Assembly (NCBI RefSeq): GCF_002160025.1
Contig: NZ_NFJU01000010.1
Span: 36,406-100,405 of the forward strand
Direction of reading: 5' to 3'
Length of the DNA: 64,000 nt
Source of the DNA: Anaeromassilibacillus sp. An200
GTDB lineage: Bacteria > Bacillota > Clostridia > Oscillospirales > Acutalibacteraceae
This document shows positions 7,935 through 15,354 of the stretch, piece by piece. The position numbers and the translations under genes are program-made. The notes under the pieces are model-generated. The model was given only the letters and a program-made list of their open reading frames with translations. It had not been told where the DNA came from and searched no databases. The stretch's first letter is position 1. Every line of letters begins with the position of its first letter.

Positions 7935-8738
7935 TTACATTCCTCCCTTCCCGGCAGGCTCCTCCTGGGGTTCAGAGTCCGGCTCCTCCTGCGGCGGCGA
8001 AAGCGGGGACTCCTGCGGGGCCTTTGCGTCCACCGCCTGGAACCACTCCTTTTCCCCCATGACACACCGGACAAGCCAGCGGGAATCTCCCCCGCGATCG
8101 GCAAGCCGGAGCAGATAGGATCCGTCCTCCCTGACAAGGCCGAAAACACGCCGGGCAATTGGAAAATTGCTTCCATATTCCATGCTCAGCCCCTGCTTCA
8201 GAAGAAACTGCGTATCGGAAATTCTTTCTTCTATTTCCAGCGGCTCATAAACCTGTTCCTGTGGGTTTACCAGCGCATAGAAAACACGATCCAGCAAAAG
8301 GCGATAGGGGTTAAACACCGTCAGCGATTTCTTTTTCGCATTGAAATCGCGGATCATGCAGCTGCGGTCTCCCAGCCAAACGGCGTCCAGAGCGGAAAGG
8401 CCCTCCAGCCTTCCCTCCAGATCCACATACTGCACCAGCGCCGGAGCGCTGCCGTCCGGGATCATGGGAAGCTCAATCAGCGGCAGCTTCTCGGAAAGCT
8501 CCTCATATCGCACGTCGATCGTACGCGGCAGATAGCCGCGCAGCTCCACCGTCAGGCGGAAATCTTCGCGTCCCCGCCCCATCAGGAGCAGATGGCCGTC
8601 ACCCTTGCTCAGGAAATGCAGCGGCTTCCCGCCGCAGAAAAACCTTGCGCCCACACCGGTGAGCAGGGAACCCGTGGTGGTGTCCACCAGGTGGAGCACC
8701 AGATCCAGCTGATGCCGGATCACCGTATGGTCCGCCAT
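7935..8738 (-). CDS. CIS-associated protein of unknown function with beta-sandwich-like N-terminus
   Basis: 267 aa, ATG with AAGGAGG 8 nt upstream, 3 nt after the Pvc16-type gene. Residues 1-95 (LDLVLHLVDTTTGSLLTGVGARFF, GREDFRLTVELRGYLPRTIDV) look like the carboxypeptidase-regulatory/Ig-like beta-sandwich found in Pvc16-associated proteins. Residues 120-230 form a second region of alternating strands. The last 30 residues are Pro/Glu-rich (PQEEPDSEPQEEPAGK) and look disordered. It lies in the structural block between Pvc16 and the spike tip, so a cap, collar or cargo-adaptor role is possible. No toxin motif is visible. Confidence 0.65.
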   Translation of the reverse strand: MADHTVIRHQLDLVLHLVDTTTGSLLTGVGARFFCGGKPLHFLSKGDGHLLLMGRGREDFRLTVELRGYLPRTIDVRYEELSEKLPLIELPMIPDGSAPALVQYVDLEGRLEGLSALDAVWLGDRSCMIRDFNAKKKSLTVFNPYRLLLDRVFYALVNPQEQVYEPLEIEERISDTQFLLKQGLSMEYGSNFPIARRVFGLVREDGSYLLRLADRGGDSRWLVRCVMGEKEWFQAVDAKAPQESPLSPPQEEPDSEPQEEPAGKGGM

Positions 8739-8741
8739 CGG

Positions 8742-9335
8742 CTATCCCTCCTTGTTTTCGCCGGTGAGATGCAGCGAAAATTCGGCCTGCGTGACGCGCG
8801 GCGCGTCGATCAGGATCTCGCTTGAGAGCAGAATCGGGGCCGCTTTGTAGAACAGGCTGACCTGGTAGGGCTTGTTGATTGCGGACCACACACGCACCTT
8901 ATCCTCCAGCGAAAGCTTCGAGGGGGTGATGATGATGGGCGCTTCCCGCGATTCCAGCCAGGTTTGCAGCTCGTTGGGATATACGACGTTCCCGTCGTTG
9001 ATCACCTGCGCCGCGCGCCCGATGATTTTCTGGATATCGTGTGCCTTCAGGCCCATCTGCGACGATCCGTTGATAAACAGCATATAATACAGGCTGTACG
9101 GCTTCGGCGGCGGCGCCAGGCGCGTTTTTCCCGTGTTCATCAGGGGCGGCACGGAGATCTCGCCCTCCGCCCGGATATCATACAGGTACAGGCCCAGGAT
9201 GTAGTCCACGTCCTGCTCCGCCGGAGACGAAACCTCAATGTTATTCGGCGAAGGGATCGGCTCCGGACACATCTTTCTGCGGAGCAGCTTCACCAGATAC
9301 GACGAAACGTCGGAAATAATCGGATAATCGGCCAA
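8742..9335 (-). CDS. Pvc16-like protein (DUF4255)
   Basis: 197 aa from a TTG start (GGGAGG 8 nt upstream). The sequence ISDVSSYLVKLLRRKM, then DYILGLYLYDIRAEGE, YSLYYMLFINGSSQ, AQVINDGN and the final strand ITQ/VTQAEFSLHLTGE fit the DUF4255/Pvc16 N-terminal domain. This protein caps or terminates the distal end of the sheath-tube assembly in Afp/PVC systems (Afp16 controls length and termination). Length is normal. It is a CIS marker rather than a phage-tail protein and supports calling the locus an injection system. Confidence 0.88.
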   Translation of the reverse strand: MADYPIISDVSSYLVKLLRRKMCPEPIPSPNNIEVSSPAEQDVDYILGLYLYDIRAEGEISVPPLMNTGKTRLAPPPKPYSLYYMLFINGSSQMGLKAHDIQKIIGRAAQVINDGNVVYPNELQTWLESREAPIIITPSKLSLEDKVRVWSAINKPYQVSLFYKAAPILLSSEILIDAPRVTQAEFSLHLTGENKEG

Positions 9336-9353
9336 TACTGGTCCCTCCCTTTC

Positions 9354-12005
9354 TCAGGCTGCCAAAAAGCGGGAGCACAGCTCATCCGCCAGAAGCGAAA
9401 GATCCTCCCGCACCACGACACCGTAGGAGGTGGCGGAGAGATACTGCGCCTCCACCGAAAAGGCGCTGAGCGTGTAATCCTCCGGAAGATAGAGCGTCCC
9501 GTTTTCCAATCTGGCCGCTTTGGTCATGCGCTCATAGCTTTCCTCGTCCTTGCCCTTCTGCACCAGATCCGAATAGGCGGCAAACGTATAATACAAGCTT
9601 CCCTTTGCCAGCGTTCCCTGGCTCTTGTTCTGATTCCACACATACCGCAGACCGGCGGCCTGCGCGGCGGTTTTCACAGGAAGATATTCCATGGAGGGAT
9701 CCTGCGCCTGCACAAAGACAAGCGGGCTTCCGAGGTTTACCTGCTGCTGCGAGACAGAGCCGAGAAGCTGCAAAGCCGCGCTGCCCTGTGTCGCGTCGTA
9801 ATACCGCTGCAAAGCCAGCAGATAGACGCAATTCTTTTCCCAATCGGAAAGGCTCGACAGATCGGTTTCTCCCGCATCCAGCAAGCCTCCTTCTCCGGCG
9901 AGGAACGCATCTGCGATCTCCTGGAGCTGATCGGCGGAGAGGGAGCCGGACAGCGCCGCGTCGTAAAGGGCCTTGCTGCCCAGGATTGCCTCCTCCACCG
10001 TCGTGATTTCATCCCCATAGGAGCTGTCCCCGTTGAGATCGCGTTCCGTGGTCATTGCCTCGTGGATCTCCTGCAATGCGGGGAACACCAGCTTCACATT
10101 CTGATCCAGCAGGGAAACCAGCGTGTCAATGTCATTTTTCAGTGTGGTCCGCTCCGGATCGCCGGAAGAGGAATTCCCGATGATAGAGAGACATTCCGCC
10201 TTGAGCGTGGCCACCAGTTCCCCGAGGGAACCATCCGACATATTGGATTCCAGTGCGGAAATCTCCGCCTTCTGCGCCGCGATCTGCTTTTCCAGATCGG
10301 CGGCTTCGCTGCTGCCCGCCTCGGCGTTCGCCAGCTGCTCCTCCAAATCGGAAAGCTTGGACTGCGCCGCGTTGAGCTCATCCGCCTGCGCGGCCTGCTG
10401 CTGCGCGATCTGGTCGTCCAGCGCGGAAATCTGCTCCTCAATCGCCTTGGCTTCGGTGAGATCGTTGTTATCCAGCGCCGCCATATAATCCGTTTGCAGC
10501 GACTGCTTTTCGGCAATAAGCTGGTCCAGCTCGTTGCCGCCCGCCGCCAGCTCCAGCTCGCGGAGTTTATTCGTCAAAAACTCGATGTGGCTGTCCACCG
10601 TCGTCCGGACGCTTTCTGAAAAATCGTCGTTGGGAACGTCGTTGTAGAAGTTCTGGGCATCCTCCAGACGCTGGTTCAGATAATCCATCCCCTCGCTGTT
10701 GGAGAGACGGAGAACCACCGCCGTGAGGTACGATTCCAGCTCGTTGCGGTAGGTATTGACCGTGCTCGCGTTGGTGCTGATCAGATTATTCAGCAGCGCC
10801 GACGAGGAATTGGACGCGGCCGCCTGTACATAATCGGTGCTCACGCCCGCGCGCAGGCCGTCGCGATACGCCTGTTCCGCCCGCGGCACCACTGTGTCGT
10901 TGAGCAGGGCAAGCTCGCCCTCCTTGTCGGCCACGATGCTGGACGAAATGTTTGTCAGATGAATGAGCGAAGCCACAGCGGTATCACAGGCCGCGTCGTT
11001 GCCTGCCTGCGCGCTCGTGATCAGCTGCTGGGAATACTCATACCGCAGGGCTGACATGACAGTGGTGCCCTCCGCGAGCATCTTCCCCTGCTGCTCCACC
11101 AGCGACGACTGCACATTGGAAAGGCTGTCGTTGACAGCGGATTGCAGCTCCGTATCGGGCGCACGGCCCTCCTGCGTCTCGGTGGTACCCTCTTCGCCGT
11201 CCTGGCCCTCTGTCGTGGTCGTCGTATCCTGAATGCTGGACAGCTCCTGCGCGTACTCGTTCAGAACGGTTTCCAGCGTGGTGAACACCTCCGCGCGCCG
11301 GGTAGCGTCGACAGCACTCATCACGGACTGCACCTCGCTGATCTGCTCAGCGGGGGCATTGTTTTGGGAAAGCACATCACAGTATCTTTGAAGTGCCGCG
11401 AGATTGGTATCACACTCATTGGTGGTGTCGTTCTTCACTTCGGTCGACAGGATTTCCTCAACCCGGGCGACCTTATCCTTGCCCGCCTGGCTCTCGCCCT
11501 GCAATTCCTTGATGATCTCATACTGGTTTTTGAGCGGCATCAGCTCTTCCAGCGACTCGATATCATAGGGATCCACGATGTCATACGGATTGACGGGCTG
11601 ACCGGTCCGCAGATCGTAGGTCACGCCGTCAGACTTCGTGTGATGGGTGAAGAACAGCTCCGCAATCACGGAATCCTGCACCGGCGTTCCGCCCGTGGTG
11701 ATGTCCTCCAGGGAGGAAGCCGTTGTAATGTTGAACCATGTTCCGCCCGAAAGCTCGGACTTGTAGTAGATTTCTCCCTGTCCGGATTCCTCTGCGGAAT
11801 CGGAAGCGATCTCGTAGAGCTCATCCGTCAGGGCGGACAGATGGATCAGATGCGTTCCAATCACCAGCGTGGAGTCCTCTATCTCGGAGGGCGTAACATG
11901 GACGGCCTCCTCTTCATTCCATACAGCCCGCACCAAGACGGTCAGCGTCCCGATGGCAGCCACCAGCACAAGGGCGAGTGACAAAAGGATTCTTCTTCGT
12001 TTCAT
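9354..12005 (-). CDS. Membrane-anchored extracytoplasmic coiled-coil protein of the CIS operon
   Basis: 883 aa from the ATG at 12005 (AAAGGAGG 6 nt upstream). MKRRR then a hydrophobic stretch at residues 6-26 gives one N-terminal anchor with the rest outside. Long helical segments follow; residues ~490-590 form a clear coiled coil (IAEKQSLQTDYMAAL, QISALDDQIAQQQA, LSDLEEQLANAE, LEKQIAAQKAEISALE). Near the end YLPVKTAAQAAGLRYVWN resembles the short copper-amine-oxidase N-terminal type repeat used in Firmicutes cell-surface proteins, with a second weaker copy (LYLPEDYTLSAFSVEAQYL). It lies next to the TolC-like gene and shares its style. It could form part of a cell-envelope scaffold for the CIS; that is inference. 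Confidence 0.7.
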   Translation of the reverse strand: MKRRRILLSLALVLVAAIGTLTVLVRAVWNEEEAVHVTPSEIEDSTLVIGTHLIHLSALTDELYEIASDSAEESGQGEIYYKSELSGGTWFNITTASSLEDITTGGTPVQDSVIAELFFTHHTKSDGVTYDLRTGQPVNPYDIVDPYDIESLEELMPLKNQYEIIKELQGESQAGKDKVARVEEILSTEVKNDTTNECDTNLAALQRYCDVLSQNNAPAEQISEVQSVMSAVDATRRAEVFTTLETVLNEYAQELSSIQDTTTTTEGQDGEEGTTETQEGRAPDTELQSAVNDSLSNVQSSLVEQQGKMLAEGTTVMSALRYEYSQQLITSAQAGNDAACDTAVASLIHLTNISSSIVADKEGELALLNDTVVPRAEQAYRDGLRAGVSTDYVQAAASNSSSALLNNLISTNASTVNTYRNELESYLTAVVLRLSNSEGMDYLNQRLEDAQNFYNDVPNDDFSESVRTTVDSHIEFLTNKLRELELAAGGNELDQLIAEKQSLQTDYMAALDNNDLTEAKAIEEQISALDDQIAQQQAAQADELNAAQSKLSDLEEQLANAEAGSSEAADLEKQIAAQKAEISALESNMSDGSLGELVATLKAECLSIIGNSSSGDPERTTLKNDIDTLVSLLDQNVKLVFPALQEIHEAMTTERDLNGDSSYGDEITTVEEAILGSKALYDAALSGSLSADQLQEIADAFLAGEGGLLDAGETDLSSLSDWEKNCVYLLALQRYYDATQGSAALQLLGSVSQQQVNLGSPLVFVQAQDPSMEYLPVKTAAQAAGLRYVWNQNKSQGTLAKGSLYYTFAAYSDLVQKGKDEESYERMTKAARLENGTLYLPEDYTLSAFSVEAQYLSATSYGVVVREDLSLLADELCSRFLAA

Positions 12006-12028
12006 GTGTCCCCTCCTTTCCCGCGGCG

Positions 12029-14071
12029 TCACTGTGCCGCAATCCAGATCGTCTGCGTATCCTCGTGGAAAGAAGCCGTGCCAATCCGGTTTTCTTCCTT
12101 GTCATAAAGAGCAAGCTGAACCTCTCCCAGGCTCCCGATCAGGAGAGTCAGGTAGGAAAAGCTTTCCTCCACCGGCACAAGCTCCTCGGAATACACGCTG
12201 GCCCCCTCCGCGTTTTCAATGCGGTAATAGGCCGCTCCCAGCCCGGCGTCCAGCGTGAGCGTCAGGGTACTGGTGCTGATGGAGCCGTGCGGAACCGTGT
12301 CCACCTTATAGCTCCCGCACTGTGTCTCCACGGCCTCCTGCGTTTCCTGCGTGCCCTCTATCGGGAGGACGTCGCGCGGAACCGTGGTATCGATCTCGCA
12401 CTCGGAAACAAAGGTATCGTTGTTGTACAGCCGCACCGTCAGCTTACTGGTCCCCTGGTAGTCGAGCGCCAGATGGCGGAGCTGCTGGTCGGCCGGGGTC
12501 CGTTCCCCAATCTGGGTGCCTGCGTACCAGATCTCAAAATCGGTGATGGCCGGATCAAAATCCTCCGGGATTTCCAGGCCGAACACGAACACCAGATCCG
12601 AGATATCGGTATAGATGTAATAGTGCGGGACAGTGGCATCATCAACCACATAGCTGTCCGCACCGGATCCCGCATCCGTGCTGACCGAAGCGGAATCAAA
12701 ATATGGGGAAACTGCGCCGCAGGTAGTAGCGTCCAGATCATACAGAAGCTCGTTATATTCCGCCAGCACGTCAATATAATCCATCTGGCTGGTCTGATAT
12801 TCCTCCTGCTTGGTCTTGACCTCGCTGTATTCCGCCTTCCCCAGCTGGTTCAGCCCGGAAAGGCGTTCCAGATCCTCGCGGTTCTGTTCCACCGTCTGTT
12901 CCAGAGCCAGATAGGCGTTGCGGGCGGTAACGATCGATTCATAGCTGGTGGTGATCTCCGAACGCAGCGTCTTTTGCGCTGACTCCAAATCGGATACCGC
13001 GGCCTGATACTCCTTGCACGCAGTCAACAGTGCGTATAAATCATTCTCAATATAACGGGTTCCGTCAATTTCCCCTTTAAACCATTCCTTGGTGAAGCGG
13101 AAAAACAGGATTTTGATGCTTCCGTTCCACGGGCTGTCAAACGATTCCAGCATTTCATTGTACTTGAGCTGGAAAGCCGCGTAGTCCACATCCTCTCCCC
13201 GCTTGACCTGATTGAGGAAATTGTCGATCGCATTCAGCTTCGAGCCATACTGGCTGCGCATGAGGGATTCGTAGGAATCCATATTTACCTTCGCGGTGGA
13301 GACTGCCATTTCCGCCTCGTAGATCGTCTGGCTTTCCTCCATCGCGTGCTCGATGATGCTTTCCAGATCCTCACGGGGAATCTCCGCATCCACCACAGGG
13401 CTGGCCAGCGTGTAGCCGGAGGTGACATCCAAGTGGATGAGATCGCTGACCTCCTCCAGCGCTGTCTGCAAATTCCGTTTCTGCTGCGCGAGATCGCTCG
13501 TGAGCGTATCGACGGACTTCTGCATGGTGTCAATGTCGGACTGTGTCGCCTGCCCGATCGCCAGCCTTGACTGGTTGCGGGCCAGCTCCTCCTGCGCCGC
13601 CGCCAGACGTTCCTCGGTGAAGGAAACCTTTTCCTGGTTGACGTAAGCCGTCAGATACGCCTTGTTGATCTTTGCCAGTTCCTCGCTCTCCTGCGCCGTC
13701 TGCTTGTGACGCAGGATGTCGATCTCCGTCTGGAGATTGAGAGGCTTGACGTTCAGATCATACTCCTCGCTCATGTCAAGCTGCTCAGGGAATTTGAAGC
13801 TGAGCAGCGGCGTCCAGCGAAAGCTGGTCAGGTTCTTCACCTTGGCCTTGATCTCCTTGACCGCTTCCGTGTACTGGATTTCCTTGAGCAGGATTTCATT
13901 GTAGGTTTTGGTGATTTCGGTATTGTTGGAGAGCGCCATGGTCCGGGCCTGCCGGATTTGAAGGGTTTTCGGGGCCGCGGCGCTCACCGGCGACAGAACA
14001 AACAAAGGGGAAATCAGGCAAAAGCAAAGAACAGCGCTCAGGATGCGCAAAGCGCCCCGCTTTCTCTTCAT
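12029..14071 (-). CDS. Exported TolC-like helical protein of the CIS operon
   Basis: 680 aa from the ATG at 14071 (AAGGAGG about 8 nt upstream). A signal peptide is clear (MKRKRG, hydrophobic core, SPVSAAA at ~33). Residues 40-450 have the rhythm of the outer-membrane-factor/TolC family: IRQARTMALSNNTEITKTYNEIL, LNKAYLTAYVNQEKVSFTEERLAAAQEELARNQSRLAIGQATQSDID, and later EITTSYESIVTARNAYLALEQTVEQNREDLERLSGLNQLGKAEYSEV. Residues 480-680 are beta-rich, extracellular-looking. A Gram-positive cell has no outer membrane, so an export channel is unlikely; such TolC-like helical proteins in Firmicutes are of unknown role. Here it may span the cell wall as part of the CIS envelope module (inference). 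Confidence 0.7.
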   Translation of the reverse strand: MKRKRGALRILSAVLCFCLISPLFVLSPVSAAAPKTLQIRQARTMALSNNTEITKTYNEILLKEIQYTEAVKEIKAKVKNLTSFRWTPLLSFKFPEQLDMSEEYDLNVKPLNLQTEIDILRHKQTAQESEELAKINKAYLTAYVNQEKVSFTEERLAAAQEELARNQSRLAIGQATQSDIDTMQKSVDTLTSDLAQQKRNLQTALEEVSDLIHLDVTSGYTLASPVVDAEIPREDLESIIEHAMEESQTIYEAEMAVSTAKVNMDSYESLMRSQYGSKLNAIDNFLNQVKRGEDVDYAAFQLKYNEMLESFDSPWNGSIKILFFRFTKEWFKGEIDGTRYIENDLYALLTACKEYQAAVSDLESAQKTLRSEITTSYESIVTARNAYLALEQTVEQNREDLERLSGLNQLGKAEYSEVKTKQEEYQTSQMDYIDVLAEYNELLYDLDATTCGAVSPYFDSASVSTDAGSGADSYVVDDATVPHYYIYTDISDLVFVFGLEIPEDFDPAITDFEIWYAGTQIGERTPADQQLRHLALDYQGTSKLTVRLYNNDTFVSECEIDTTVPRDVLPIEGTQETQEAVETQCGSYKVDTVPHGSISTSTLTLTLDAGLGAAYYRIENAEGASVYSEELVPVEESFSYLTLLIGSLGEVQLALYDKEENRIGTASFHEDTQTIWIAAQ

Positions 14072-14072
14072 G

Positions 14073-15326
14073 TTACGCTCCTCCTTCCTCAGCGCTCTGC
14101 TGCGCTGTGCTCTGTGCAATCGAATACATGGAAAAATCGGATGTGCTGGTATCGCAGTAGAAGGTGTAGGTCAGACCATCCGCTTCATAGACATAGATAT
14201 AAAGCTCATAATTTTGATCATAGGAGTTCACCGTCTGAACATCCTCAAAGCTTGCGGTCATATCCATCGTGATCGGCGCGAAGCGGCCCTTCCCTGTCTC
14301 ACTGAGACGCTGGATTCCCACCGCCTCGGTGAGGTTCGGCCAGGTATATCCAAAATAAACCGGCTCGCCGAAATGGGCGGTGAGGTCGTTGATCTTACTG
14401 ATCTCCCCGTCTGTGGTGGGGAACACACTATCCAGCACCAGCACCTCAGTCAGGGACCATTCCGCCGAGAGACTTTCGGATCCGTCGTTTGCGGTATAGA
14501 GGGCGTTGATTTCATCCATGGACACACAGTGCTCGCTGGAGGAATTGTACACGGTCGACTGCCCGCTGTACATGGCGGCGACCTCCGCCGTCGTCTTGCC
14601 GAGAAACTCACTGTATAAAAGCCGCCCGGCCAGGAAATTCCCGGTGAAAATCTGGTTGCCGCCGCTGTTATAGAGGACACCGGCTCCCGACCACTGCCCC
14701 TTTAGGAACTGCCCCGCATACTCCATCACGCCGCTCTGGCGGTACTGCGTTCCCTGGCCCTCAAAGAGGTTGTCAACGAAGGCTCCCTCGTATTGCAGGA
14801 CACCGTCGGGATAATACAGCTTGCCGTCGCCGTTGTAGCGGCTGTCGGAAAAGGCTCCGCTATAGAGCAGGCTCCCGTCCGCGCGATACAGATCCCCCTG
14901 GCCGGAGGCGGCCCCTTTGGAAACCTCTCCGATGTATGCCGTATGGCCGTCCGCCGCCAGAATCTCCACCTTTCCGCTTTGAAATTTGAGCGGAATGGAA
15001 TTATAGCGGAATACCGGAATGGTCGGACTCTCGCTGAACAGCATGGAGCTGACCGGGGAAAAGACACAGATATAAAACACGCTGGCAAGCCCAACCAACA
15101 CCACAAGAGCAAACGCGAGCCGCTTGCTGATGAGCCACGACAGGACAGGATAATAATCTGTTTTATCCTTCGGGCGGATGTTCAGCAGATTATTGAAAAA
15201 CTGCCGCAGGGAGGTAATTCCCTTGGTCTCCCAATAGGAACGGCTGGTCCACAGGCGGATTTTCGTCCACAGGCCAATCACCTTGGCCTGAATGGTGGAA
15301 AACAGCGTGTTAAAAATTCTGTTCAT
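14073..15326 (-). CDS. Membrane-anchored MORN-repeat protein of the CIS operon
   Basis: 417 aa, ATG with AAAGGACGG upstream, ending 1 nt before the next start. Residues 1-68 are basic and presumably cytoplasmic, 69-91 are a membrane helix (LAFALVVLVGLASVFYICVF), and the remainder should be outside. Residues ~130-245 hold five MORN-type repeats: YIGEVSKGAASGQGDLY, YSGAFSDSRYNGDGKLYYPDG, YEGAFVDNLFEGQGTQYR, YAGQFLKGQWSGAGVLYNSG, FTGNFLAGRL. MORN repeats are often lipid- or protein-binding scaffolds. Its place among other envelope proteins suggests an anchor or spacer. No enzyme motif is visible in the C-terminal half. Confidence 0.75.
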   Translation of the reverse strand: MNRIFNTLFSTIQAKVIGLWTKIRLWTSRSYWETKGITSLRQFFNNLLNIRPKDKTDYYPVLSWLISKRLAFALVVLVGLASVFYICVFSPVSSMLFSESPTIPVFRYNSIPLKFQSGKVEILAADGHTAYIGEVSKGAASGQGDLYRADGSLLYSGAFSDSRYNGDGKLYYPDGVLQYEGAFVDNLFEGQGTQYRQSGVMEYAGQFLKGQWSGAGVLYNSGGNQIFTGNFLAGRLLYSEFLGKTTAEVAAMYSGQSTVYNSSSEHCVSMDEINALYTANDGSESLSAEWSLTEVLVLDSVFPTTDGEISKINDLTAHFGEPVYFGYTWPNLTEAVGIQRLSETGKGRFAPITMDMTASFEDVQTVNSYDQNYELYIYVYEADGLTYTFYCDTSTSDFSMYSIAQSTAQQSAEEGGA

Positions 15327-15354
15327 TGCTCACCGTCCTTTCCCGGTCCGGAGC

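Noticed and set aside
7935..8738. Effector toxin of the CIS
   Set aside because: The protein lies in the structural block, has beta-sandwich-like features and no toxin motif. No other effector candidate is seen in the window.
12029..14071. Outer-membrane TolC efflux channel
   Set aside because: Neighbouring genes indicate a Gram-positive host, no periplasmic adaptor or RND pump is nearby, and no clear beta-barrel is visible.
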